From Mesostigma viride (Eukaryota; Streptophyta; Mesostigmatophyceae; Mesostigmatales; Mesostigmataceae), in assembly GCA_009746045.1 (NCBI GenBank), contig RPFO01000043.1:1-31654 (forward strand): a stretch of 31,654 nucleotides of DNA, written 5' to 3'. The notes under the pieces are model-generated. The model did no database searches and was not told where the DNA came from. It saw only the letters and a program-made list of their open reading frames with translations. Position numbers and translations under genes: made by a program. This document shows, in pieces, positions 1-9,600 of this stretch (within the stretch, counting starts at the first letter, position 1; the number at the start of each line of letters is the position of its first letter).

Positions 1-126
1 GCCTCAGGACTCATGCGCTCTGATGGCGAGATCTGGGCTCCTTCTATTCTGATTGGCACGCCGCAAAGGTGAAAACATTTGCGTTCAATGCCGGTCCGCG
101 GAAAACGCGGAAAACGCGATCTGCAA

Positions 127-172
127 ATGAATCCGACCGGAAATCGAACTGGGGACCTCTCGCACCAACTTT
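127..172 (-). pseudogene. tRNA 3'-half-like relic (possible SINE piece)
   Basis: Read on the minus strand, this stretch resembles the 3' half of a eukaryotic tRNA: an anticodon-stem-like GCGAG, a variable-loop-like AGGTC, then a T-loop TTCGATT followed by TCCGG. The T-stem pairs poorly (two mismatches of five) and no convincing 5' half precedes it. It is therefore a degenerate tRNA or a tRNA-derived SINE fragment rather than a working gene. Low confidence. Confidence 0.3.
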
Positions 173-434
173 CGCTGACTATAGGACGGACGTCTCCGGA
201 TCCTGGGGCATCGCCAACTCCTTTGTATCTATGTAACCTACAGTATCCGCAAAAGTTCTCCTTTCCGGGGAGTGATGCAAGCCTTTCGGATTTGGTGCTA
301 GATAAATCATTCGAGAGCTGTGTGTGTAGGAGTACAACACACGTGTCTGCACTCGAGACTTGTTCAGTCTCGAAACGTGAGACGGGCTGAACACGCCTGG
401 AACCTTCTTGAGAGGGGAAGGGGGCGTAGCCGGT

Positions 435-854
435 ATCGGGGTTCTTTGAACGGAGTTTCTTCTATACGTGAATGCGGGAACAAGAGGCCGCTGGATGAGC
501 GGCTTATAGGTCGCAGTGTTTACTCGTAGCTGTTTGGCTAGAGCTTTTGTGATTAGTAGATGCAATATAGTGCATGGTTGAAAAATGAATTAAATAAAAT
601 GTGCGTTCCGCGCTTGGGTTGATTATACCCGGGCGGAACGGGGCGTGAGGTGCAGTGCCCCTGAAAAGAACAACCTACGCATTATTTAATACTAGCCGTG
701 CAGATTCGGGATATTCTACCCCCGGTCTGTACGGTTAGCGTCTTACTAGCATCCACTAAACATAAGGGTTTAATGACGTCAGTTAGCTAGGGATAAGGGA
801 GGTTTTGCGACTAAAAGCCGCTCTGGCTGGTTTTGTCGGCCTCTTTCTTTGCTC
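435..854. repeat. 420-bp dispersed repeat A, copy 1
   Basis: This block is repeated without visible change or indel at 1818-2237, exactly 1383 bp downstream. It contains a short perfect hairpin (GCCGCT/AGCGGC, 487-503), a longer imperfect stem bounded by GTTCCGC (605-611) and GCGGAAC (633-639), and a TGACGTCA palindrome near its end. It has no convincing ORF. It lacks TG..CA ends, so it does not look like a standard LTR. Its nature is unknown; a non-autonomous transposable element or a segmental duplication are both possible. Confidence 0.8.
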
Positions 855-1690
855 GTTGTCGTTGCGGCGGCAGCCGCAGCTATGGGTGCTGCGGAGCAAA
901 ATCCCAAAAGCACTGGTTGCACTGGCCACTTGGCCAGTGGTGAGACTTCCAGTTGTTAACCGGCCAGGCGTAGTTCCTCGCCCGGTTAACTAAAAGAAAA
1001 GAAAAAGATTACCTCCGGTCCGCACCTTTTCCCCAGCTTGGGGTCTTTGGTGGGCCGGATGCCGTGACAGGTGCTCAACTGTCGCTTGGTCGGCCCAGTG
1101 CGCGAGCTGGTGCTCCGTACCTGGGGATGCTTGCACCCCGGGTTGGAGCCGGATGGCTGGCACTGGCGACCCGTGTCTCGGTCCGCGGCCTGCGGCTTTT
1201 TCTTCGGAAATTGCTGCTGGCCAGCAAACTTTGCAATTGCCTTCCGCCGAGGGGGGGGTGGTTGGGGCTGGGGACGGCGATGGGAAAAGCGTCTAAGCTA
1301 GAAATTTTTTCCCCACGCATAGAAACCTCGGGGGGAATGCGGTCTTGGCTGAACGGACTCTCGTTCAGCCAGGTGCCTGGGGCTGTGGCCTCGGGCATCC
1401 GGGCTGGCGGGGCCTGGGCTAGGTCCACGTTTTTTCTCGAAGCACCCCGGGTCTATGGGGAGACGGCCATAGCGGTACCGACTCGGGGCCCCGAGAGGGG
1501 TCATGATAGGCTGGCCGTGCGCAATCGCAGTGCAAATGCGCTGGGCCTTTTTGGGCCTGGCCATGCATCCACAGCCGCCGGGCACACGCCTCCCGATGTG
1601 GGGGGGCTCCCGTTTTGCGGCAGGGCGGTCACTTGTGACAACGAGCAAGGTGGAGTGCGGCTTCAAGGGAAAGCCAGGGCGGGGGTGATT
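855..1690. other. GC-rich spacer between A repeats, no gene recognised
   Basis: The spacer begins with two neighbouring inverted repeats: CACTGGCCA/TGGCCAGTG (920-939, 2-nt loop) and GTTAACCGG/CCGGTTAAC (955-990, 18-nt loop). Several ORFs are open on both strands over 1064-1708, but this is expected in GC-rich low-complexity DNA. Their translations are Gly/Arg/Pro-rich with no domain. I see no supportable gene. Confidence 0.5.
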
Positions 1691-1818
1691 GGGCAACGTA
1701 CTTCATGAAGGGCCTTGAACGGCGTGCCTCCGGGCATGTCAATTAGTGTCACATGTATGCTTCCACTTATTGTTTTAATGAAGATGCTGGTTTTTGTGGG
1801 AGCTACGTGGGACATGAA
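1691..1818. repeat. 128-bp repeat B, copy 1
   Basis: This stretch is identical to 2271-2398. Its right end abuts the second copy of repeat A at 1818. The order is therefore A - unique - B - A' - short C-rich spacer - B'. Confidence 0.8.
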
Positions 1819-2237
1819 TCGGGGTTCTTTGAACGGAGTTTCTTCTATACGTGAATGCGGGAACAAGAGGCCGCTGGATGAGCGGCTTATAGGTCGCAGT
1901 GTTTACTCGTAGCTGTTTGGCTAGAGCTTTTGTGATTAGTAGATGCAATATAGTGCATGGTTGAAAAATGAATTAAATAAAATGTGCGTTCCGCGCTTGG
2001 GTTGATTATACCCGGGCGGAACGGGGCGTGAGGTGCAGTGCCCCTGAAAAGAACAACCTACGCATTATTTAATACTAGCCGTGCAGATTCGGGATATTCT
2101 ACCCCCGGTCTGTACGGTTAGCGTCTTACTAGCATCCACTAAACATAAGGGTTTAATGACGTCAGTTAGCTAGGGATAAGGGAGGTTTTGCGACTAAAAG
2201 CCGCTCTGGCTGGTTTTGTCGGCCTCTTTCTTTGCTC
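1818..2237. repeat. 420-bp dispersed repeat A, copy 2
   Basis: This is the second copy of the 435-854 block, at the same length. It is followed by a C-rich (CCCA)n spacer at 2238-2270 and then by repeat B copy 2. Confidence 0.8.
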
Positions 2238-2270
2238 CCCACCCACCCACCCTTGTCTTGGTTGCCTCTA

Positions 2271-2398
2271 GGGCAACGTACTTCATGAAGGGCCTTGAAC
2301 GGCGTGCCTCCGGGCATGTCAATTAGTGTCACATGTATGCTTCCACTTATTGTTTTAATGAAGATGCTGGTTTTTGTGGGAGCTACGTGGGACATGAA
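2271..2398. repeat. 128-bp repeat B, copy 2
   Basis: This is an exact second copy of 1691-1818. It runs directly into a 14-bp minisatellite. Confidence 0.8.
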
Positions 2399-2495
2399 CT
2401 ATCGTTCTATTACTATCGTTCTATTACTATCGTTCTATTACTATCGTTCTATTGCTATCGTTCTATTACTATCGTTCTATTACTATCCTTCTATT
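2399..2495. repeat. 14-bp minisatellite
   Basis: There are about seven tandem copies of a unit close to CTATCGTTCTATTA, with one internal G variant. ORFs over it read as repetitive YYYRS/LLLSF peptides and are artefacts. Confidence 0.85.
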
Positions 2496-2499
2496 TCCG

Positions 2500-2980
2500 T
2501 ACCCACCTTGGAACCGCTCCCTCCTTGATCGAGGAGGCCCTCGAGCAGCACGTGACTCCCCTAGCTCGCTGCAGATGTGGCAGCAATGCCAGCTACTAGG
2601 GCAGCACGCTGGCTGCTGAGCTCCCTCACGTTTCCACCACGCACCGCCACCTCCACCTCCACCCTCCTCGCCTCCACTTCCACCGCCACCACCGTGCATC
2701 CACTGCCGCCATCAGCGCCCAGCTCCTTGACATCGACAAGCGCCTCCACGACATCGCCATCGCCATTGAGTGCCTGCAAAACACCGCAGGCCGGCCTCGC
2801 CGCCCAGGCGGTGAAGGACATTGCCGCCCGCACAGCACCTGCTGCGGGCCCAGCCGACCTTGCTCCTCCCACCCAGACCTGGGCGGACATGCTGAAGCAC
2901 CACACCACTTCCACCGCCTCCACCATATAGCGGCAGCAGACGCACGACCTCCGCGAGGAGGCCGACCTCACCAAAATAAA
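2500..2980 (+). other. Ser/Thr/Pro-rich open region, possible retroelement ORF1 remnant
   Basis: An open frame at 2577-2930 encodes a low-complexity Ser/Thr/Ala-rich peptide. It contains a TWADMLK motif near its end, reminiscent of LINE-type ORF1 tails. A neighbouring frame over about 2715-2790 reads as a short amphipathic segment (LLDIDKRLHDIAIAIECL), suggesting a frameshifted ancestor. An A/T-rich AAAATAAAATAAA tail follows at about 2972. No domain can be named, and the region may be non-coding. Low confidence. Confidence 0.2.
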
Positions 2981-2984
2981 ATAA

Positions 2985-3559
2985 AGTTAAATTAAATTAA
3001 TTTATAACATGACTACGTTGGGAGATCAGTTAACGTAAAGGATTTACGTTAGATGGATAGAGATTGTTACGCTCTTTCCAACGGCACCTTGAACGCCTCA
3101 TAAATTTGGTTACGGGACGTAAAAGTTATGACGTTTCCTAGGCTGTGCCGACAGTACCCGGCGCGCCACTGTGGGCGCGTACGGACACAGGATGTACAAG
3201 TGTCACTTTGATAGTCCGCAGGACGTTGACAGGACTTGTACAGGACTTGATAGTCAATTGATAGGCAGGCGTGCTGTAGCGCGCCAGGACCTATGAGGCA
3301 ATTGATGCTGACTAGTGTACGGATAGGTCCACAGGACTAGCCGTATGGACAATTGATAGATCTCCGCGCCAAAGGCGTGCCAGAGCTCTGTGTAATCAAT
3401 TGATTGACAGTTCAGCTGTGACAGTGCAGCTGAATACTTGGACGCGTCCCTAGCAAGCTATATGAGTGACTTGGTCACACCGGGACGCTAGTTCTTGCGT
3501 GCACGTTCTCTTGGCACTGCGACCCTGTCGCCTGTGCTGCGTGCAGTCTTGGAAGTGAC
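2985..3559. other. Gene-free region with CAATTGAT repeats
   Basis: No ORF of note is present. The octamer CAATTGAT or close variants recur several times between about 3250 and 3410, together with repeated ACTTGTACAGGACTTG-like phrases. An AATAAA signal lies at about 3588, just downstream. The stretch could be a decayed LTR or promoter of the following ORF, but no terminal repeat or primer binding site was found to prove it. Confidence 0.3.
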
Positions 3560-3673
3560 GTGACTTACGTCTGTGTTTCCTTGTTATTAATAAAGGCAAC
3601 TTCCTGCAAGAACCATGGCGGAATTCGTGGCATTCTCACCCTCACAACTCGTATTACACGCTCTGTTAAAAAG

Positions 3674-4384
3674 ATGCCAAATTCTGAAGAATTCCGGATT
3701 CCCGACGATGAGGAAATAGCCGCTCCGCCGGCTGGTCCTCCGTCAAGACCGACTGCGCCGTCGTGGCAGCAATTGCTCGACGAAGTCACGATCTCGCTCG
3801 ACGAGCTTCATCGTCAGCAGCGCGCAGCTCATCCATTGCTCGGGGATAACCCCGAGGACCCCGATTTGCCAGCACTGGTGCCGGCTATACGCGCACTGTT
3901 GGACCAGATCCGCAACATTTTATCGACATTTACGGTCCAGGTGCGGGGAGGTTTGCGGTCGGTGACCGAAGTCACGACTGCCATTGAGGAGGTGGACAAC
4001 GCCATCTCTTCACTCACCGGTTACCAGAGAAACTTACAAAACTGGGCATCGCTACGCACGGGGGGCGCGCCGGCGGTGTCGACAAATTTGTTTCAAGATC
4101 TCGCGTTGCTGTCGCTGCTCACACGCGGCGTACGCAGTCGCGAACGCCAGGTTCTGATTAACCTGGTGGCATTTCTCGCATCTGTGCGAGAGTGGATTCC
4201 CGCGGGGTGGGAATTGTTGACGATCTTTACACATCCTCTGCGACTCGTCGCGCGTCGGCGCATCGCAACTTACGCGGCGGGGAGCACACCGGTTTTAATA
4301 CATACCGGTGCAGGTCCAGAGCTGGATATGGAGGATCGTGAGTTCGCATACACGTACTGCGACTTCAGGGGCCTTGACTACTAG
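3674..4384 (+). CDS. unrecognised 236-aa helical protein
   Basis: I do not recognise this protein. The frame is open from an ATG at 3560, but the segment before 3674 reads as non-protein-like. I prefer the ATG at 3674, which starts MPNSEEFRIPDDEE. The product has an acidic, proline-rich start (residues 1-35). A long helical stretch rich in Leu, Ile, Gln and Arg follows (about 40-160), then a hydrophobic section (about 165-215, with LLTRG, LVAFLASVREW and LLTIFTHPLRL) and an acidic/aromatic tail. Its composition is that of a genuine protein and differs from the shadow frames. It lies just upstream of a gag-like ORF. A polypyrimidine-CAG (4397-4407) after the stop resembles a 3' splice site, so it may be one exon or one ORF of a retroelement. 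A short perfect hairpin TCGACAA-TTT-TTGTCGA follows at 4414-4430. Confidence 0.4.
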   Translation: MPNSEEFRIPDDEEIAAPPAGPPSRPTAPSWQQLLDEVTISLDELHRQQRAAHPLLGDNPEDPDLPALVPAIRALLDQIRNILSTFTVQVRGGLRSVTEVTTAIEEVDNAISSLTGYQRNLQNWASLRTGGAPAVSTNLFQDLALLSLLTRGVRSRERQVLINLVAFLASVREWIPAGWELLTIFTHPLRLVARRRIATYAAGSTPVLIHTGAGPELDMEDREFAYTYCDFRGLDY

Positions 4385-4551
4385 GTCGGCCTAATTTTCT
4401 TTTGCAGTACTCGTCGACAATTTTTGTCGAATTTTCAGCGGCATTTCGCGGGGCGGCGGCGACACCGGCGCAAGCGGCAGTGGCGACAACTTTTGTACAT
4501 ACTTTTCTGCTGCTTTGCTGAGGTGTTCTTTTGAATAGCTTCTAGTGCAGA

Positions 4552-5671
4552 ATGGCAGACGGGCGCCGTAGCAAGGGTGCCCCAGCCAGTGGGAATGGTG
4601 GTGGTGCTGGTAGTGGGACCGCTCACGTAGATGACGTGGGGGTCACCGGAGAGATCACCAATCTTCCTATGAATAATAATAATGCACAAGCTGTTCTTGG
4701 TTATGACCTTACTACCCAGGGTTTGCTTATTGTGAATCAACTACAACCTGTCACGTCAGACACTAAGCCCAAGCAGGCAGAGGAGTTTGTGGAGGGCCTA
4801 GAGGGGTTTCCAAGTTTGTACGGTGGTACAAACTATTACCAGATCTGGATAGGTAGCCAGACTTTTGGCAAATGTACAGATCAGATCAAGGACCTCACTA
4901 GAGAGTGTAAAAAGGCCAACAAGGCCTGGTCCAGCTACGTGGCAGAGTTAAAGGAGCTGCTGGAGGATCAGAGGAAGAAAGTGGGGATCCATTGGCAGGA
5001 TAAATACCAGGGGTGGGAGGTTAAGGGGGACCTGATCCAGAACTTCCTCAATTATTGTAAAATGGTTGAGGAGGGCAGGGCTCACGGCTTTAATGTTGCT
5101 GATAACATAGCCCTGACCAACTGGCTCAAGGTTTCTGGGCTGGACAAGGCTACACGTGGCTCCTTAAAGGTCATGTGTGCCCCACACTCAACCCTCAAGG
5201 CCTACAAGGTCATAATCAAACAAGCACTACTCGAGGCAGAGGAGCTGTTTGAGGGAGGAGTGCCAGCAGTGAAGGCTACCCATGCAGGTGGGCGTACCCA
5301 GGGGGGCTCCAAGACGTCTGAGGCTGACAGAAGCCAGGGAGGACGAGGGGGCAACCATAACAAGCGCAAGGGCGATCATTCACCCGACTCTGACAGGAGG
5401 TCACACTCCAAGTCGGTGTTCAGGCGGGTGGGTGGTAAGCCCAAAGCAGGGCAACGCGCCTGACAACGGGGGAGGAGGCCAGGGCAAGTCAAAGATACAA
5501 TGCTACCTGTGCAAGGGGTGGGGGCATATCAAGAAGGAGTGTCCCAGCTTCAAGAAGTCCCAGGGCCAGGGCAGCAACAAGAATAACAACAACAACAAGA
5601 AGAAGAACAACAACAAGTCCCAGGGCCAGCCTTCAAAGGGCAGTCAGCAAGAAGACAACAAGGAGCAGTGA
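4552..5671 (+). pseudogene. gag polyprotein with CCHC zinc knuckle, frameshifted
   Basis: The first frame (4552-5463, 303 codons) starts at an ATG in good context (AGAATGG). It has a Gly-rich head, a helical gag-like core (about residues 75-230, with motifs such as YYQIWIGSQTFG and NWLKVSGLDKATRG), and a basic Arg/Ser/Gly-rich tail. It stops at TGA 5461-5463. A different frame, open across 5282-5671, carries CYLCKGWGHIKKEC (5501-5542), a canonical C-x2-C-x4-H-x4-C nucleocapsid knuckle. An Asn/Lys/Gln-rich tail encoded by AAC/AAG repeats follows. The knuckle should be the gag C-terminus, so a shift of frame near 5440-5465 separates them. Because the rest of the element is broken, decay is the simplest reading; programmed frameshifting is possible but unsupported. 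Confidence 0.6.
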
Positions 5672-5679
5672 CTGTCTGA

Positions 5680-6175
5680 GGCAACCCCTACACACCTTAA
5701 TTCACCCAGGGGGAGGCCAGGTGCTCCAATGCAGATTTTATATCTGGGCAACAAGAGGGTGATCTCCAGGTTCAGGGTGGCCCCAGGTCACCTGGAGAGG
5801 TACAGGTTCCTATGAAGACGTCCTTGACAGCTGGTACAGCTGTAAGAATGTCTGACCCCATGCATCCTCGTGCTGGGCACGAGGGTGGACCTCTCATTTT
5901 GAGAGAAACCAATGTACAACCACAGAGGGGTGTGAAGGCCTCTGGTGGTATGCATGTGGTCCCTGCTGGCGGTCCAGGTGTTGGGCATGAGCAGGGTGAC
6001 TCAGGCTCTGAGTCAGAACAGGATGGAAGTCAGCATGGTGATGCTGGACAACCTGACAGCACAGTCCTGACTGTGCCAGGGACTGCTTCCTCTGTGTACC
6101 AGGAGTTGGGTGCTCGAATCCACAACATGTTTGGGCATGCCACTGGCTTCTCTGTCAAACAACTTTGCCTTCCGT
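5680..6175 (+). pseudogene. retroelement linker and pre-integrase fragment
   Basis: The frame 5812-6309 is open. Its first part is Gly/Asp/Ser-rich linker. Residues around 6104-6165 (YQELGARIHNMFGHATGFSVKQL) resemble the zinc-binding HHCC start of copia GAG-pre-integrase domains, with H-N-M-F-G-H where W-H-x-R-L-G-H is usual. Coding is cut at 6176 by an inserted element. The protease expected between gag and integrase is not recognisable. Confidence 0.35.
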
Positions 6176-6659
6176 ATCACTACAATACGGTTCGTAGGAG
6201 ACGCGAAATGAGTGAGAATGTTACCCGAGCGGTAACGAGGATTCGCACCGTCGATTTTAACATATGTTTCTTTTTTTGCGCCATTTGGCGAGCATCGACT
6301 GGAGCCTGAACCTAGCGGGGGGAATCGTGCGGGGGAATCTTGCGGGGGAATCTTGCGGGGAAAAATTCCGAACGTGAATTTAGCGAAGTCCTACTACATT
6401 TTGCTTGGGTTCACGGTACTACAGTTTCGTCACTGAAAATTTTCTGTAGTTGCGTTGGTGTTTCGTACGTTTCGCTGAAATTTTCGTGTTCAGTGCCCAG
6501 ATCACAATTTGATCCGGGCGCAAAATGATTGGCTGTACGGTACGAACCAAAAACGAAATTTTAGTATCTAAGTTCCGCAGCGCTTGCTGAATTTGCCCCG
6601 GAAGCCCGGGGGCACTTTCCCCGCTGAAAAAGGTGTCCGCGGAAGCGTATTGTAGTGAT
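6176..6659. mobile_element. MITE-like insertion with 14-bp perfect terminal inverted repeats
   Basis: The left end is ATCACTACAATACG (6176-6189). The right end is its exact reverse complement, CGTATTGTAGTGAT (6646-6659). Similarity continues imperfectly for several more bases (GTTCGTAGG versus CTTCCGCGG). At 484 bp with no transposase, it fits a non-autonomous DNA transposon. It sits inside the retroelement between the pre-integrase and integrase pieces, so it inserted later. No clear target-site duplication is visible. Inside are short direct repeats of GCGGGGGAATCTT (about 6328-6360). Confidence 0.65.
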
Positions 6660-6664
6660 GGGCA

Positions 6665-7104
6665 GGGCACCCCTTCTCAAGGCGTGTCAGCAAGCTGCCT
6701 CACGGTGTAAGTGCCAGTTGTCCTCCAACAAGCCCAGGAAATCACATGCCAAAGCTCTACCTCAGAGCATTGGGGATCTGCAGTGTGATATCCAACACAT
6801 CAGGGGCATGCAATGACTGTTGGTGTGCGTGGACAGGTACACGAAATACAAGGTGCTAGAGCATTTACCTTCTATGAAGAACAGGTACTTGCTGGCTGCC
6901 CTGCAGAATGTAAGAGCCAAGTTTCCTACCACAAGGATCCAGGTGGACATGCAGTTTCAGCATCTCAAGGGTGATCCTACCCTTCCTGAGTTGCTGGTTA
7001 CACCTAGGGAGGCTCATGGGCAGCAGGGTGCTATCGAGAGGGCAATCCAGGAGGTCAAGAAATTGATCATCTCTGAAGACTGGGTACCCTTCACTAGGAG
7101 TTAA
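6665..7104 (+). pseudogene. retroelement integrase core remnant
   Basis: After the MITE, one frame reads a Cys-containing segment (KACQQAASRCKC) and then IGDLQCDIQHIRG, interrupted by a TGA at about 6814. The ORF 6820-7104 continues with CVDRYTKYKVLEHLPS, matching the 'VD..TKY' strand of the retroviral integrase (rve) core. It ends in REAHGQQGAIERAIQEVKKLI, similar to the segment bearing the last catalytic Glu (usually HNG.AER). The middle of the core is abridged and the ORF ends at 7104, so the integrase is non-functional. No reverse transcriptase follows. Confidence 0.5.
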
Positions 7105-7620
7105 TTTTACGGGGCGTAAACGCCCCGGTTGAGGTTACCGGGGCGGTTACTGGCCAGTAACCATGTACGTTTCAGGTTACCGGCCAGGTTACCGGCCGGT
7201 AACCTTAAACGCGACAGACTAAATACCGGCCGGTAATGGTTACCGGGCGGTAATAGTTACCGGAACGTTTACTGGGCGGTAACTTTTACCGGAGCCGTAA
7301 CCATGCCCGTAACCTATCTGGGTTACGGTCATGGTTACGGCCCAAGTAGAAGTTACCGGGCGGTAAACTGGCATGGTTACGGGACCAGTTCTGAGAACCG
7401 GGATGGGTTACCGGCATGGTTACGGGACCAGTTCTGATAACCGGGCCTGGCTACTGGCCTGGTTACGGGTCCGTCAACCGTCCCGTAACCTGCAGTAGTT
7501 ACGGCCCAGTAGTTGACCCTGGCTACTGCGGTGGTTATGGGGCCGGTTATGCCCCAGTAATAATAGTAACCCATGCCTACAACGCAGCCTGTCCGGGTTA
7601 TGGCCCCGAATTCTAAAATG
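7105..7620. repeat. degenerate field of GGTTACCGG palindromic units
   Basis: The half-sites GGTTACCGG and CCGGTAACC recur dozens of times in both orientations with variable spacing. They include an 18-bp perfect palindrome GGTTACCGGCCGGTAACC at 7187-7204. Open frames here encode GYGPVxRPV-like repeats and are not genes. The start is sharp, directly after the integrase remnant. Confidence 0.75.
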
Positions 7621-8060
7621 CATTGACCCCGGCTATGGTGAGTGGCTTGCATGATATGTTGCTTTTCAAGATGCATTTTTGAATTAGGCATTTCATTAAA
7701 ATGTTTAAGAAGTCATTAATAATCAATTGCACGAATCACTTCCATCCGATGTTGTCAACGTGGGCTTCATGATGAAATCGTGGAGATGACGCACATGAAG
7801 TTCACGGAACATCTTAGGTAATAAATCAAGCCGTTACGGCAGTAGAACCTTGGCCGATGAGGGTGGCGTCTTGAAGCTGTTGTCACCCTCAAGTCCGCTC
7901 GGCCAGGGGTAATCGCCCATGTTGATTTGAAAGGTACCGCCGTCCATATGGCGGCTCCGCTTTTGGTGCGAGTTGACCAACTTCCCGTCTTAATCATTCC
8001 GGATTGCCTGCAGTTCATTCCGCCTTTGTCCAAGTAAGACAGCAACTGTCACGCACTCAT
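7621..8060. other. no recognisable gene
   Basis: The stretch has unremarkable composition. A 92-codon frame on the minus strand (7767-8045) has no recognisable domain and no supporting context. I see nothing else. Confidence 0.4.
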
Positions 8061-8061
8061 A

Positions 8062-8347
8062 GAAAACGCAAAATGCCCCGAATGCAGTTACGGCCATACG
8101 GTAGCGAGGAATAGCAGTTGAAATTTCTAGTACACAGGCAACTAGTAAGAAAAGGGACGATGCGTGCACCACCACCAATACGTACGTGCATCCCTCTCTT
8201 GAAAATGACAGCATCTTCCATGCCGTCCAAGAAAAACGCAACGTATTTAACATGAACCCGAATGCAGTTACGGTCGTAGAGTAGTGAGGACTGGCAGCTG
8301 AAAGTTCTAGTTGATGGGCTGAGAATAAGGAAAAAAATGATGCGTGC
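8062..8347. repeat. diverged duplicate of ~110 bp
   Basis: The segment 8062-8172 and the segment 8230-8347 share the order GAAAACGCAA, CGAATGCAGTTACGG, TAG(C/T)GAGGA, GCAG(T/C)TGAAA, TTCTAGT and GATGCGTGCAC with many substitutions. This is an old tandem duplication just before the minisatellite. Confidence 0.6.
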
Positions 8348-8359
8348 ACTCACCTACCC

Positions 8360-9600
8360 TATTACGTCCCTCCCATGGCGAGGAACCAGCAAAACCACCC
8401 ACATACCCTGTTGTGTCCCTCCCTTGACAAGGAACAAGCACGTGCACATGCCCCACCCCACATGCATGCCTCCCTTGACAAGAATCGAACGGGCACGTGC
8501 ACCCACCTACCCTATGTGCACCCCTCCTTTGACAAGGAACAAGCACGTGCACGTGCCTACCCCACATGCATGCCTCCCTTGACAAGAATCGAACGAGCAC
8601 GTGCACCCACCCACCCTGTGTGCACCCCTCCTTTGACAAGGAACAAGCACGTGAACTCACCTACACTACGCGCGTCCCTCCCTTGACAAGGAATAGGCAC
8701 GTGCACATGCCTACCCCACATCCATGCCTCCCCTGACCAGTAACAAGCACGTGCACCCACCTACCCTACGTGCATCCCTCCTGTGACATGGAACAAGCAC
8801 GTGCACCCACCAACCCTATGTACGTGCCTCTTGACAAGCAACAAGCACGTGCACCCACCTACCCTAAGTGCCCCCCTCCTTCGACAAGGAACAAGCATGT
8901 GCACTCACCTACCGTACGTGAATCCCTCCCTTGGCAAGGACCAAGCACGTGCACCCACCTACCCGATGTCCGCCCCTCCCTTGATAAGGTACAAGCATGC
9001 CCACCCACCTACCCTACCTGCATCCCTCCCTTGACATGGAACAACCATGTGCACATTCCTACTCCACATGCCCCCCTCCTTTGACAAGGAACAAGCATGT
9101 GCACTCATCTACCGCACGTGCATCCCTCCCTTGACAAGGAACAAGCAAGCCCACCCACCTACCCTACCTGCATCCCTCCCTTGACATGAAACAAGCACGT
9201 GCACATGCCTACCCCACATGCATGCCTCCCTTGACAAGGAACGAGCACGTGCACCCACCCACCCTGTGTGCACCCCTCCTTTGACAAGGAACAAGCACAT
9301 GAACTCACCTACACTACGTGCGTCCCTCCCTTGACAAGGAATAAGCACGTGCACATGCCTACCCCACATCCATGCCTCCCCTGACCAGTAACAAGCACGT
9401 GCACTCACCTACCCTACGTATGTGCCTCTTGACAAGGACCAAGCTCGTGCACCCACCTACCATACGTGAATCCCTCCCTTGACAAGGTACACGCATGCCC
9501 ACCAACCTACCCTACGTGGGCCCCTCCCTTGATAAGGTACAAGCATGACCAGCCACCTACCCCGCGAGCCTCCCTACTTTGACAAGGAACAAGCATGTGG
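8360..9600. repeat. ~51-bp minisatellite with higher-order structure
   Basis: About 23 monomers of 50-54 bp are present. Each reads approximately CCCTCCCTTGACAAGGAACA, then AGCACGTGCACCCACCTACC and a variable TACGTGCAT. Almost every monomer carries the palindromic core GCACGTGC. Two stretches, about 8579-8760 and 9231-9412, match each other better than their neighbours at an offset of 652 bp, so a block of about 13 monomers was duplicated. ORFs on both strands through this array are artefacts. Confidence 0.9.

Larger units (their letters stand above)
4400..7104 (+). mobile_element. degenerate Ty1/copia-like retroelement (gag + integrase remnant)
   Basis: The parts appear in retroelement order: a gag-like ORF (4552-5463), a zinc knuckle in another frame (5501-5542), a GAG-pre-integrase-like piece around 6110-6170, and a retroviral integrase core remnant (about 6665-7104). 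Reverse transcriptase and RNase H are missing downstream, and no flanking LTR pair was seen. A 484-bp MITE-like element is inserted at 6176-6659, and stop codons interrupt the integrase. The copia assignment rests on the pre-integrase/integrase arrangement and is moderate. The boundaries are approximate. Confidence 0.55.

Noticed and set aside
1064-1708. 214-codon ORF in the GC-rich spacer
   Set aside because: GC-rich composition leaves long frames open on both strands here, and no domain or conserved pattern is visible.
435-2237. Repeat A pair as the LTRs of a 1.8-kb retrotransposon
   Set aside because: Ends are not TG..CA, no primer binding site or polypurine tract was seen, and repeat B breaks the expected layout.
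8307-9408. Cys/His-containing ORFs across the 51-bp minisatellite
   Set aside because: The HVHVP/CQGRD motifs follow the repeat period and simply translate the satellite.
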